Assembly: GCF_963576675.1 (NCBI RefSeq)
Contig: NC_088918.1
Span: 39,031,501-39,095,500, forward strand
Direction: 5' to 3'
Length of the DNA: 64,000 nucleotides
Origin: Euphorbia lathyris
Taxonomy: Eukaryota; Streptophyta; Magnoliopsida; Malpighiales; Euphorbiaceae
Position numbers and translations under genes: made by a program. Shown here one piece after another: positions 1 to 12,830 of the stretch (the first letter of the stretch is position 1; every line of letters begins with the position of its first letter). Below the pieces are notes generated by a model that did no database searches, was not told where the DNA came from, and worked only from the letters and a program-made list of their open reading frames with translations.

Positions 1-833
1 ACCAAGGTTCCCGTTTTGTAGTTAAATATGTACGACACAATAATCTCAAAGAATTCTGTGTGAATCTTAGCAGTAATAGCCCCTTGTTCGGTTGGTAAAA
101 CAACTTCCCCTTGAATTGTATGGTCATGTGTTCGAGTCCCCTTGTTGATAAATATTCTTTTAATTCGAACAAGTATGCAATATTTTTTTTAAATAAGCTC
201 CACTACGTAATAATAAAAAAAAACCTGATTGAAACCTTAATTGTAGTTGAATCAATCTCATATAGTTGTAATTGTATGCATGAAGTTTTCCCTTTTTATA
301 AAGTTGGGTGTATTATATGATAGTAATTATTCATAGATCTGTTGGTAAAACACCTCCTAAAAAATCCTTAGGGTCCCTGGTTCGAGTCCCCTAGTTGTCA
401 ATTTTTTTTTCCTGAGTTTCCATGAATCTTACTCTATACGAGAAGACGTCTGCCCATGAATGAGTTCCAAATTGCATTTAATGTATTTGTGAAATTAATG
501 CATTCGAAAATGGAGCTATTAATTACTATTAACACTAATTCATTAACAAACCAATACTATAAGAAAACATAATTAAAGTACTACTACTATAATTAGTTTA
601 GCCAAAATTATGTTTTGCTCCAACCATGCTAGCTATTTTACCATCTATTTGATTATTAAGTCATTCGCCGTGATTAAATTCCAATAAAAAAAATTTATAA
701 AAAGATACAAAAAAACGATTGATAAATATAGAACATAAACGTTTAATTAAATAAATGTAGAACATAATCGTTTAATTAAATAATACAGAACATAATCATC
801 TAAATTTAGAAACCCTAAGGTCTTATGTATTGA
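1..833. repeat. tRNA-like pair block A (edge of window)
   Basis: The block has no convincing protein gene. It holds two tRNA-like modules at 77-141 and 333-393. Each has an A-box-like stretch (for example GGTTGGTAAAAC) and, about 40-50 bases on, a B-box-like stretch (GTTCGAGTCCCC). The two modules differ from each other, but each recurs at the equivalent place in the blocks at 3.7-4.5 kb and 5.7-6.8 kb. The tail, with GTCATTCGCCGTGATTAAATTCC, also recurs near 6.73 kb. Without a full cloverleaf or a CCA end these are best read as tRNA-derived or tRNA-like promoter modules, not functional tRNAs. The block may continue beyond base 1. Confidence 0.55.
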
Positions 834-1033
834 GAACATGATTATTACTTAATTGATACGTTACGATACGTTACGTCGGGTGGTGTCAGGTTACGCTAAG
901 GTTACGCGAGCTCAACGAAAAAATATTATTAAACAAAGGATTGATTAAATAATTACAGAACATAATCGTTCAAATAAGGAGCTGAGAAACCCTATGGACT
1001 TATATATTGAGATCATGATTATTACTTAATTAA
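834..1033 (+). repeat. 180-bp satellite monomer, left half of split copy
   Basis: One monomer of the satellite family that dominates 4.6-10.7 kb. Landmarks in order are a CGTTACGATACGTTACGTC run, GGTTACG repeats, AAAAATATTATTAAA, ACATAATCGTTCAAATAA, GAGCTGAGAAACCCTATGGA and TTGAGATCATGATTATTACT. The array is cut at 1033/1034 by a Helitron and resumes at 3497. Confidence 0.75.
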
Positions 1034-2305
1034 CTAGCCGAAAACTCGTGCGATGCATGGGATATGAAATTTTTATATAATTTAGATAAATAAATAAATT
1101 GACATATTTACTTTTAAGTAATTTTATATCATGCTAGGAAATTTTTTTATATAATGTATATTTTTTTATTGATAATTCAAATTAAATTAAATTAATTTTG
1201 AAAATAATTGATTAGTTTTTTTATAGAATTTTAATTAAAGGTGAATGATTTAATGGAAGCAACATCAATATATTATGCTATAAACTATTGCAATCAATAT
1301 TTTTCTAATGTTGCCCATGAAGTAACTTTATCAATTCAATATGTTACATATAAAAAATAAAATTCATAAGAATTAGTCACAAATTCATCTTGATGATAAT
1401 CATTTTGCTTGATGTAATTTCATGATCACCAAGTATTCGAATTCAATTATTCACTCTGCTACAATAACCCAATATATCCAATTGAATCAGCTTAAGACGA
1501 TGATTTCTCCTATTTTCATCTCGTAATATTTCATCAAGACATCCAGTCAATTTGTTCTTCATTCTTTCACTGTATAGAATATCAGTCACGCTCGTAGATA
1601 TCACTTATTTGAATTTATTAATATTTTCTAATAAAAGCAAGAAAAACAAACAAAAGAATAGAAAACAAAAATGAAGGGATAAAAAAATAATTAGTAGAGA
1701 ACTATCTTCCTCTCGTTTTTTTTCGAAAATAAGAGAGAATGTCAAGATATAAGCATATAAAGAGGGGAGTGGAAATATTTTTTTCCCACTAATTCAAAAT
1801 TTTATTTTTTCTTAATGAAGTATTAAGTCCATAAATTAATTTTAGTTAAATAGAATTAAATCGCAATTGTAACCACTCAGTACAAAAAAAAAGTTTTATA
1901 ATTAATATGTGAAATTAATTCTATTAATTAGAATCAAATGCTCAACATTTGAGAATTTGAAGAGATTCAAATAATAATATTTTTTAATTAATGTTTTCCA
2001 ACAACTTGTCCTATGATCATGTTTCATTTTCATCTGTTAAAAACTCTTGAAATACTAACAATTTTGTACAAACTACAATATAATAGTTAAAAATTATATG
2101 AGCCAATGTTGCAAAAGCAATTATCTCAATATCTCATAATTAATGTACATTTTTAAGATTTTGAGCATCAAAATTTATTTTTATTTACCTTCATTTTGAA
2201 TTCGTATCTAGCATTATCCAAATTCTTCAAGAATAAAGATCTTATCAAGTGTATTAGACGCTTACAATCTCTTTGTCCAGAGAACTGGAAAAAAATAACT
2301 TCTTG

Positions 2306-2338
<33 letters not shown>

Positions 2339-3496
2339 CATAATTTATAATTAAAATAAACTTCATTGTAAGTTTAATATTTCAATACCTCTTTAATATT
2401 TTATTCAATATGTCTCAAACTTCGATGAACAACTATTGTGTGAAACTTTATATCTATTTGTACCAAAAATGCATAAAAATAAAAAATACAATCCATATCA
2501 GTTATATAAAATCAAACTAAAAAAGAGTGGATTTCAATCGGTTCCGAATTAGAAAAATTAATCTAACTTCAATTAAAGCTAAAAATTAAGTTCATATAAG
2601 CCGAAAATCTAAATTTTAGTTAGAGTTAACAATCAAAACGATAATACCTAGCAACATATACTAAAAAAGAATGCAAATATACAAAATCTTTATTTTAGTC
2701 ATTTTGAAAAAAAAACAAATAAAAAAGAAAACATGGATAAGGTAGCGAGAGGTATGGAACCTGGGTAACGATAGAAATAGAATTTCATCTCTGAAAAATG
2801 AAACTATAACAACTATTGTTTAATAAAAATAAAACAACAACACAATTAAGAACAAAAATAACTGCAACATATGAAAAAAATCGAATAATTACCTTGAGAA
2901 ATATAAGAATTTCTTGTAATTTTTGACACTTTTGTGTTTCCCGATTTTAGTTGTCCATGCATCTTCTATAACTATCGGATTTCTTCAATTGGAGATATCA
3001 GTTTGAAAAAATAGACAAATAAAAAGAAAACATGGATAAGGTAGCGAGAGTTATAGAACCAATAGAAATGGATCTGAAAGATAAAACTATAACAACTATT
3101 GTTTAAAAAAAATAAAACAACAACACAATTGAGAACAAAATAACTACAACATGTGAAAAAAAATTGAATAATTACCTTCAGAAATATAATACTATCTATC
3201 ATGGGCAATGAATATAATAGTGGAATACTATCTATCATGCTTTATATAGAAGTTTATTTGCGACTTTTGGATTTCCTTTGCTTTGTGTTTTTCATCTTCC
3301 TGTAACTCTTGCTTTCTTTTATTATTTTAATTAATGGGCTAGTAATGGTCTAATGTATTATAAATATAAATATCTTATTTTTAATTAATTAAATCTTTTT
3401 GATTTTGATTTTTTACTACGTTGACAACTCATCAAAAAGGCCTCTAGAACACTTTTCCTCATTTCTCTCTGCTTCCGCTATTATATATAGTATAGA
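1034..3496 (-). mobile_element. Non-autonomous Helitron inserted in satellite
   Basis: On the minus strand the element starts with TC (TCTATACTATATATAATAGC) at 3496 and ends with CTAG at 1034. A 7-bp stem, 3-nt loop hairpin (1045-1061, with wobble pairs) sits 11 nt before the 3' end. That is the classic Helitron terminus. The element lies between host A and T, and joining the flanks restores a satellite monomer, so an empty site can be inferred. No Rep/helicase gene is visible. Inside are an (AAT)n tract near 2305-2336, an approximate direct duplication (about 2700-2890 and 2998-3190), and a short minus-strand open stretch at about 1450-1600 that I cannot identify. Confidence 0.75.
2700..3195. 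repeat. ~298-bp offset direct duplication inside Helitron
   Basis: Two copies share AAGAAAACATGGATAAGGTA, CTATAACAACTATTGTTTAA, ACAACAACACAATT and AATAATTACCTT. The first lies at about 2700-2890 and the second at about 2998-3190, with small indels between them. A second short repeat, ACTATCTATCATG, follows at 3190-3240. This looks like internal tandem growth in a non-autonomous element. Confidence 0.7.
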
Positions 3497-3675
3497 TACG
3501 TTACGATACGTTGCGTCGGGTGGTGTCAGCTTACGCTAAGGTTACGTGAGCTCAACGAAAAAATATTATTAAACAAAGGAATGATTAAATAATTACAGAA
3601 CATAATCATTCAAATAAGGAGCTGAGAAACCCTAGGGACTTATGTATTGAGATCATGATACGTTGCGTCGGGTGG
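3497..3675 (+). repeat. 180-bp satellite monomer, right half of split copy
   Basis: Continues the monomer interrupted at 1033: ACGTTACGATACGTTGCGTC, then GAGCTGAGAAACCC and GAGATCATGA. The GTCGGGTGGTGTCAG variant is shared with the copy at 860-890, so the two halves are adjacent members of one local subfamily. Confidence 0.75.
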
Positions 3676-4556
3676 TATATTAAATGCATGTAGCATTAAA
3701 TAACTATTATATTCCAATTATAACTATGACGTAATTTGACGCATGAAGACCTTAATTGCACTTGAAGCAACTAGATATCTTCGTAGTTACATTTGTAGTA
3801 ATAAATCATCTTATAAAACTCGGTGTAAACCTAAGCAGTATTAGCTCCTTGGCTGGTTGGTAAAACTACTCCCCTTGGACTGTATGTTCACGTGTTCGAT
3901 TCCCCTTTTCAGCAAATTTTTTCATGACTGATTTTGTTTTAATTCGAACAACTATATTGTCAAAGTGCAATGCAATTATTGTAAAATAAGCTACAAGAAG
4001 AAATAATAATATAAATAAAAAACCGATTGAAACCTTAACTGAAATAGAATCGATTTACACATAGTTGTAACTGTATGTATTAAGTTTTCCTTTTCAAACC
4101 TTTCGTTGAATTACTTTATAGTAATTATTCATAGATCAGTTGGTATAACACCTCTTCATAAATCCTTGGGTCTTTGGTTCGATTCCCCTTGTTGTCAAAC
4201 TTTTTTTTTTGCTTTTACTCGTTACAGAACACTAGTGAATACTAACGTAGCATTAAATACAGAAACACATTTATGTATGTCATTAAATTATGTTAATCTT
4301 TCGCCAATCAGAAGACGTCTTCTAATATTTTTTTATTGTCATTATACTACATCTGAATGCGATCCGTGTTGCACTTAATGTATTTCTGAAATCCAAGCAG
4401 TATTTATTTATCTATGCTGGGAATTTGAAATTGAGCTAAGGGAGCAATTATTTTATAATTTAATAAACCCTAATGATTTATAGACTAATTAATTTATAGA
4501 CTAAGCCAAAGAAATCTAAATATTTATAAGTTAATAAACCCTAATGATTTATAAAT
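3676..4556. repeat. tRNA-like pair block B
   Basis: Second copy of the block seen at the window start. It opens with AAATGCATGTAGCATTAAATA. Module 1 (3842-3905) has TTGGCTGGTTGGTAAAAC followed by GTGTTCGATTCCCC. Module 2 (4131-4190) has ATCAGTTGGTATAACACC followed by GGTTCGATTCCCC. The modules are about 290 bp apart, close to the other blocks. Open frames in the block are short and do not look coding. Confidence 0.6.
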
Positions 4557-5714
4557 TGTTATTATAACTATTACGTTACGATACGTCGGGTGGCGTTATG
4601 TTACATTAAGATAACATGACGAGCTGAGAAACCCTATGGATTTATATATTGAGATCATGATTATTACGTAATTACTACGTTACAATACGATACATCGGGT
4701 GGTGTTAGGTTACGTGAGCTCAACGAACGTTTACAAAATAGATGTTTGATTAAATAAATATAGAACATAATCATTTGATGAATGAGCTGAGAAACCCTAT
4801 GGACTTTTATATTTACGTTATATTCGTCAAGCTGTTATTACGTTACGATACATAAAGTGGTGGTATGTAATAGGTTACGTTAAGGTAACGTGAGCTCAAC
4901 GAACGTTTACTAAATAGAGGTTTGACTAAATAAATGCATAACATAATTACTACGTTATGATATGTTACGTCCGACGGCGTTATGTTATGATAAGGTAACG
5001 TGACCTCAAAATAAAAAATATTATTAAATAAATAATTGATTGAATAAATATATTACATAATCGTTCAAATAACGAGCTGAGAAACACTATGGACTTAGAT
5101 ATCGAGATCATGATTATTAATTAATTAGTCACATTACGATACGTTACGTCCGACGGCGTTAGGTTACGATAAGATTTCATGACCTTAAAATAAAAAAAAT
5201 ATTATTAGATAAATGATTGATTGAATAAATATAGAACATAATCGTTCAAATAACGAGCTGAGACCTGAAAATAAAACATATTATTAAATAAATGATTGAT
5301 TGAATAAATATATTACATAATCATTCAAATAACGAGCTGAGAAATCCTATGGACTTATATATTGAGATCATGATTATTAATTAATTAGTCACATTACGAT
5401 ACGTTACGTCCGACGGCGTTAGGTTACGATAAGGTTTCATGACCTCAAAATAAAAAAATATATTATTAAATAAATGATTGATTAAATAAATATAGAACAT
5501 AATCGTTCAAATAACGAGCTGAGAAACCCTATGGAATTATATATTGAGATCATGATTATGACTTAATTACTACGTTACGATACGTTACGTCCGACGATAT
5601 TAGGTTACGATAAGGTTTCATCACCTCAAAATAAAAAAATATTATTAGATAAATGATTGATTAAATAAATATAGAACATAATTATAAGGTTTCATGAGCT
5701 CGGTGATTTTATAA
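4557..5714 (+). repeat. 180-bp satellite array, first segment
   Basis: Tandem, imperfect monomers of about 180 bp, each carrying GTTACGTCCGACGGCGTTAG-type CpG-rich core, an A-rich ATTATTAAATAAATGATTGATT stretch split by variants, ATAATCGTTCAAATAACGAG, CTGAGAAACCCTATGGA and TTGAGATCATGATTATTAATT. Several monomers are truncated and rejoined at GAGCTGAGACCT (about 5260), which indicates unequal exchange or slippage. No genes are seen. Confidence 0.85.
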
Positions 5715-6771
5715 AAAATGCATGTTGCATTAAATAAATTTAAAATAATAATCATCTAAATTTAGAACACTATTATTACGTTATATTATTACAGAACGAT
5801 GCTTGATTAAATAAATGTATAACATAATCATCTAAATTTAGAACATTATTATTACGTAATTATTACAGAACGATGCTTGATTAAATAAATGTAGAACATA
5901 ATATCGAGATCATTATTATTACTACGTTACGATACTTTACGCCCGGTTATGTTAGGTTTTTTTTACGTTAAGGCTACGCAAGGCAATAAGGCCTTAATTG
6001 CACTTGAAATAAAAAAAGTGTAATTAAAAAATGTAGAAATAAATCATCTTAGACAACTCGGTGTAAGCATTAACAGTAATAGCTCTTTATCCTGTTGAAA
6101 AAAAGCAACTCCCCTTGAATCTTATGGTCATGTGTTCGATTCCCCTTTTCAGCAAATTCTGTGTTTAATGATTTTGATTAAATTTGAACAACCGTATTGT
6201 CAAAGATGTATGCAACTTTTTTAATATAAGATAATAATAATATTAATAAAAAAAGATTGGAACCTTAATTGTAATTGAATCAGTCTAATATATTTCTAAT
6301 TGTACGTATGAAGATTTTGTCCCTTTTTATATAGCTCGCTGTATTAGATGATAGTAATTATTCATAGATCTATTGGTAGAACACCTCATCTTGAATCATT
6401 GGGTCACTGTTTCGAGTCCCCTTGTTGGCAAATTTTTTTGATGAGTTTCCTTCCATTTTACTCTTTAGTAGAAGACATCTGCCTATGTTCATGATGAACA
6501 CGTTTCATATGGATGCGTTCTGCATTCGAAATTTGAGGTAAGGGAGCAATTAATTAATATTAACACTAATTGATTAACAAACCAAGCTAATAAAACTTAA
6601 ATAAAATACTACTACTTTAATTAGTTTATCCAAAATTATGTTTTCCTCCAACCATGAAAGCTATTTGACTATCTATTTCAATTTTTTTTTATTGAATATG
6701 AGGAGGGGGGGACTATATATTTGATTATTTAGTCATTCACAGCGATTAAATTCCAATTAATTTTTTTTATA
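5715..6771. repeat. tRNA-like pair block C
   Basis: Third copy of the interspersed block. It starts with AAAATGCATGTTGCATTAAA. Module 1 (6080-6145) keeps the B-box-like TGTTCGATTCCCC but has a degraded A box. Module 2 (6364-6422) has ATCTATTGGTAGAACACC and TTTCGAGTCCCC. The downstream tail (TTAGTCATTCACAGCGATTAAATTCC) matches block A at about 660-690. No coding gene is seen. Confidence 0.6.
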
Positions 6772-9700
6772 GATCATGATTATTAATTAATTAGTCATAT
6801 TACGATACGTTACGTCCGACGGCGTTAGGTTACGATAAGGTTTCATGACCTCAAAATAAAAATATATTATTAAATAAATGATTGATTAAATAAATATAGA
6901 ACATAATCGTTCAAATAACGAGCTGAGAAACCCTGTGGACTTATATATTGAGATCATGATTATTAATTAATTAGTCACATTACGACACGTTACGTCTGAC
7001 GACGTTAGGTTACGATAAGGTTTCATGACCTCAAAATAAAAAAAAATATTATTAGATAAATGATTGATTAAATAAATATAGAACATAATCGTTCAAATAA
7101 CGAGCTGAGAAACCCTATGGACTTAGATATTGAGATCATGATTATTAATTAATTAGTCACATTACAATACGTTACGTCCGACGGCGTTAGGTTACGATAA
7201 GGTTTCATGACCTTAAAATAAAAAAAATATTATTAAATAAATGCTTGATTAAATAAATATAGAACATAATCGTTCAAATAACGAGCTGAGAAACCCTATG
7301 GAATTATATATTGAGATCATGATTATGACTTAATTACTACGTTACTATATGTTACGTGCGACGGCGTTACGTTACGATAAGGTAACGTGACCTCAAAATA
7401 AAAAAATATTATTAAATAAATAATTGATTGAATAAATATATTGCATAATCGTTCAAATAACGAGCTGAGAAACCCTATGGACTTAGATATCGAGATCATG
7501 ATTTTTAATTAATTAGTCTCATTACGATATGTTACGTCTGACGGCGTTAATTAGGTTACGATAAGGTTTCATGACCTTAAAATAAAAAAATATTATTAAA
7601 TAAATGATTGATTGAATAAATATAGAACATAATCGTTCAAATAACGAGCTGAGACCTCAAAATAAAAAATATTATTAACTAAATGATTGATTGAATAAAT
7701 ATATTACATAATCGTTCAAATAACGAGTTGAGAAACCCTATGGACTTAGATATCGAGATCATGATTATTAATTAATTAGTCACATTACGATACGTTACGT
7801 CCGACGGCGTTAGGTTACGATAAGGTTTCATGACCTTAAAATAAAAAAATATTATTAAATAAATGATTGATTAAATAAATATAGAACATAATCGTTCAAA
7901 TAACGAGCTGAGAAACCCTATGGAATTATATATTGAGATCATGATTATGACTTAATTACTACGTTACGATATGTTACGTCCGACGGCGTTAGGTTTAAGG
8001 TAACGTGACCTCAAAATAAAAAATATTATTAAATAAATGATTGATGAAATAAATATAAAACATAATCGTTCAAATAACGAGCTGAGAAACCCTTGGGACT
8101 TATATATTGAGATCATGATTATTAATTAATTAGTCACATTACGATACGTTACATCCGATGATGTTAGCTTACGATAAAGTTGCATGACCTCAAAATAAAA
8201 AAATATTATTAGATAAATGATTGATTAAATAAATCTAGAACATAATCGTTCAAATAACAAGCTGAGAAACCCTATGGAATTATATATTGAGATCATGATT
8301 ATTAATTAATTAGTCACATTACGATACGTTACGTCCAATGACGTTAGGTTACGATAAGATTTCATGACCTCAAAATAAAAAAAATATTATTAGATAAATG
8401 ATTGATTAAATAAATATAGAACATAATCGTTCAAATAATGAGCTGAGAAACCCTTGGGACTTATATATTGAGATCATGATTATTAATTAATTAGTCACAT
8501 TACGATACGTTACGTCCCATGATGTTAGGTTATGATAAAGTTTCATGACCTCAAAATAAAAAAATATTATTAGATAAATGATTGATTAAATAAATATAGA
8601 ACATAATCGTTCAAATAACGAGCTAAGAAACCCTATGGAATTATATATTGAGATCATGATTATGACTTAATTACTACGTTACGATACATTATGTCTGACA
8701 ACGTTAGGTTACGATAAGGTTTCATGCGCTCAAAATAAAAAATATTATTAAATAAATGATTGATTGAATAAATATATTGCATAATCGTTCAAATAAGGAG
8801 CTGAGAAACCCTATGGACTTAGATATTGAGATCATGATTATTAATTAATTAATCACATTACGATACGTTACGTCCGACGGCGTTAATTAGGTTACGATAA
8901 GGTTTCATGACCTTAAAATAAAAAAATATTATTAAATAAATGCTTGATTAAATAAATATAAAACATAATCGTTCAAACAACGAGTTGAGAAACCCTATGG
9001 AATTATATATTGAGATCATGATTATGACTTAATTACTACGTTACTATATGTTACGTCCGACAGCGTTACGCTAACGTAACGTGACCTCAAAATAAAAAAA
9101 TATTATTAAATAAATAATTGATTGAATAAATATATTGCATAATCGTTCAAATAACGAGCTGAGAAACCCTATGGACTTAGATATCGTGATCATGATTATT
9201 AATTAATTAGTCACATTACGTTATGTTACGTCTGACGACGTTAATTAGGTTACGATAAGGTTTCATGACCTTAAAATAAAAAAATATTATTAAATAAATG
9301 ATTGATTGAATAAATATAGAACATAATCGTTCAAATAACGAGCTGAGACCTCAAAATAAAAAATATTATTAACTAAATGATTGATTGAATAAATATATTA
9401 CATAATCGTTCAAATAACGAGCTAAGAAACCCTATGGACTTAGATATCAAGATCATGATTATTAATTAATTAGTCACATTACGATACGTTACGTCTGATG
9501 GCGTTAGGTTACGATAAGGTTTCATGACCTCAAAATAAAAAAAAATATTATTAAATAAATGATTGATTAAATAAATATAGAACATAATCGTCCAAATAAC
9601 GAGCTGAGAAACCCTATGGAATTATATATTGAGATCATGATTATGACTTAATTACTACGTTACGATATGTTACGTCCGACGGCGTTAGGTTACGATAAGG

Positions 9701-10696
9701 TAACGTGACCTCAAAATAAAAAATATTATTAAATAAATTATTGATGAAATAAATATAGAACATAATCGTTCAAATAACGAGCTGAGAAACCCTATGGACT
9801 TAGATATTGAGATCATGATTATTAATTAATTAGTCACATTACGATACGTTACGTCCGACGGCGTTAGGTTACAATAAGGTTTCATGACCTCAAAATAATA
9901 AAATATTATTAGATAAATGATTGATTATATAAATATAGAACATAATCGTTCAAATAACGAGCTGAGAAACCCTATGGACTTATATATTGAGATCATGATT
10001 ATTAATTAATTAGTCACATTACGATACGTTACGTCCAATGACGTTAGTTTACGATAAGATTTCATGACCTCAAAATAAAAAAATATTATTAGATAAATGA
10101 TTGATTAAATAAATATAGAACATAATCGTTCAAATAACGAGCTGAGAAACCCTTGGGACTTATATATTGAGATCATGATTATTAATTAATTAGTCACATT
10201 ACGATACGTTACGTCCGATGATGTTAGGTTACGATAAAGTTTCATGGCCTCAAAATAAAAAAATATTATTAGATAAATGATTGATTAAATAAATATAGAA
10301 CATAATCGTTCAAATAACGAGCTGAGAAACCCTATGGACTTATATATTGAGATCATAATTATTAATTAATTAGTCACATTACGATACGTTACGTCCAATG
10401 ACGTTAGGTTACGATAAGATTTCATGACCTCAAAATAAAAAATATTATTAAATAAATGATTGATTGAATAAATATATTGCATAATCGTTCAAATAACGAG
10501 CTGAGAAACCCTATGGACTTAGATATTGAGATCATGATTATTAATTAATTAGTCACATTACGATACGTTACGTCCGACGGTGTTAGGTTACGATAAGGTT
10601 TCATGACCTCAAAATAAAAAAATATTATTATATAAATGATTGATTAAATAAATGTAGAACATAATCGTTCAAATAACGAGCTGAGAAACCATATGG
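6772..10696 (+). repeat. 180-bp satellite array, main segment
   Basis: Roughly 22 head-to-tail monomers. The start-to-start distance measured at TTAGTCAYATTACRAYACG is 179-182 bp (for example 6791, 6971, 7153). Variation is mostly single bases; a few junctions (about 7660 and 9350) drop part of a monomer at GAGCTGAGACCTCAAAATAA. Two linker types alternate: ATTAATTAATTAGTCACATT and ATGACTTAATTACTACGTT. The monomer length is like that of many plant satellites, including centromeric ones, but the sequence alone does not place it at a centromere. Confidence 0.9.
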
Positions 10697-11324
10697 TTTG
10701 TAATACGTTACATTAAGGTTAGAACTCCAAACCCTAACTATATTATCTTACACTTAATTCCATTATTTTGTTTTAATTCTTTTTTTATATGTACTCGTGT
10801 ATCTTATCTTATACTTCTTCAATGTACCTTGAACAATAATTGTTCCCAGTTCAGTTGTTAATACATACTTTCTTGAAATGTTAGATCACATGTTCGAGTC
10901 GCTTGTTTATCAAATCTTTTTTTCCTAATATTATCTTTTAATTTGACTGAACATACTTTTATGAGTGCCGTTTTTTTTGTGGTGCCATAAATATTTTCGA
11001 AGACGCCTTCTTATTGGTAAGTGTGAAAATTTATAAAGTTAGACTCCATTTATCATAATTGTGGAATTAACCACCAACTTTCAAATACTATTCGATTTTT
11101 TGCCTAATTGTAATAGAAAAAACGAAGAGTCACATTAAAAAAAAGGCTGTATTTAATTCATATATAGAAAGTTGTACATTTTTTTATTCAATCAATACTT
11201 TAGCAATTAAAACTTTCTTATTTTTAAAATAACAAGGAATCAAACTATATACAATACCAAAACATATAGATACAAACCTATTCATCCACATAATCCATAC
11301 ATACCTATTTGTAAGAATTCGAAA
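10697..11324. other. AT-rich spacer with one degraded tRNA-like module
   Basis: The array ends in a broken monomer. One more tRNA-like stretch lies at 10840-10904 (TTCAGTTGTTAATACA, then TGTTCGAGTCGC), resembling module 1 of the blocks upstream but unpaired. The rest is AT-rich, with no gene visible. Confidence 0.4.
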
Positions 11325-12830
11325 ATGGGTAATGACAAGAAATGGCAAAGTTCAGTTGAAAGGAGGGTGTCACCTTCGAGTAGGCGAATCCAAGCTACAA
11401 GTAACCGTAAGAAAGAAACACTTAGTACAAGATGTGCTTCTCAAATAGATAGAGTTAATAATGAAGCTGTAAACAACAAACTTCCAACAGAAGTTCATAG
11501 AGTGGTAACATTTTCAGATTTTAAGTTAAAACAAATAACATCTCCTAAAGAAATACCTTTATTGGAATACATTTTCTCAAATGCAAGTTCCAGGTATAAT
11601 TTTAAAACTCTTTTTGCAATTTCTTTTTACATTAATAATTGGAGTTGTTATGGTTTTCTAAAAAAGGTTGTATTTCATCTAATACAGCGAAATTATAGCT
11701 CAAACCGATAGTTGGTCACTAAGTCGGTATGATTTTCGTTTTCTCGGACCAAATGAAGAATTGGAAATTGAGGTATTATTTGTAAATAAATATCTAAAAT
11801 ATTGCATACAAGATATGATGTTGATATTTTTACATATTAACAGGTTATTACAATGGTGTCATCAATATTGACGGACCATGCAAGGTCAACCACAGAAAAA
11901 GGTGGTAAAAGAAACTGGTATCTACCAGTAAGAATTACGATAGGCTTTTTTTATTATTATTTTTGTGTTGATACACTTATATGTCATTGTTGGTACCAAC
12001 CTTTTATATTTCTCCAAACACAGCAAGAACACTTGCCTAATCATAATCTACCATTGTCCAAAACTTGGGAACGTATGAGATATTTCGAGCGCTACATGGG
12101 TATACTTCACGATTGCAATGAAGTAAGCATCTAGATAGATATAAGTTCAAATTTTGTATATAATTCTTATATAAATTCTAATGTCGAAGACGTCTTTCAG
12201 ATTTATATCCCTATTTTACATAAAAAAGCACTTCATTCTAGCCCGGATTTATGATGGACAAGAGAGTAGTAGAAGTTTGGGACTCGTTGGCTCTTCCCGA
12301 CAGACCAATATTTCATAAGAAATTGATTGTTGACCTTGTAAGTTGTTTTTTTTGTTAGAAGACCTTGTAAGTTTTATTTGTTTTTTAATACTACTTCAGT
12401 TCAAAAAATAATTATTATCTTATTATGAAATAATGTATATGAATAAATGTAGTTACGCGCTTTAGACATGGGCTTTAAGGAACAACTAAAAGGCAAACCC
12501 GCAAATTACAACTTCGCTAGCTTTACAATTGTCCGTGGAAAAAATGTTCCTAGACAACCAAATGATTTCGACTATGGAGTGTTTGTGATTTTATTTATGA
12601 TCAAGCATTGTTAGATTGATTCAAGTACTTTTCAGGTAATATTTATAATAGTCATTGAGAATTCAGTTTTTTTTTAATACAGTACACTTTATTAATTATA
12701 TTTTTCTTCCGTTTGTTTTGTAGTTCAACTCCAATAAAGAAAGATGTCGAATAGCTTGGTGGATTGCGAAGTCGGACTATAATAGGAGAAAAACCGAACT
12801 ATTAGAAAAAGTACAATCATTTATTTAAAT
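11325..12830 (+). pseudogene. Ulp1/C48 cysteine protease-like gene, degenerate
   Basis: The reading frame is broken and probably split by introns, but pieces in order resemble the C-terminal catalytic region of plant Ulp1-like (SUMO-protease family, peptidase C48) proteins, often carried by plant transposons. 11325-11711 encodes a basic N-terminal stretch. A YIPIL then HF segment near 12208-12240 fits the catalytic His region and runs, after a frame change, into RVVEVWDSLALPDRP (about 12264-12305), which fits the Asp/Asn region. LRALDMGFKEQLKGKP and RQPNDFDYGVFVILFM follow (about 12453-12600). The family motif is Q-x-N-x-x-D-C-G-x-F; here the Cys position is Tyr (TAT, 12573-12575), so protease activity would be lost. 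The tail ends near WWIAKSDYNRRK. Family assignment is from motifs only. Confidence 0.55.

Noticed and set aside
77..393. Genuine tRNA genes
   Set aside because: A- and B-box-like sequences are present, but acceptor stems and anticodon arms do not form a convincing cloverleaf by eye; copies vary too much.
4557..10696. Possible CRISPR-like array from regular repeats
   Set aside because: Whole 180-bp monomers repeat without unique spacers, in a plant genome; it is a satellite.
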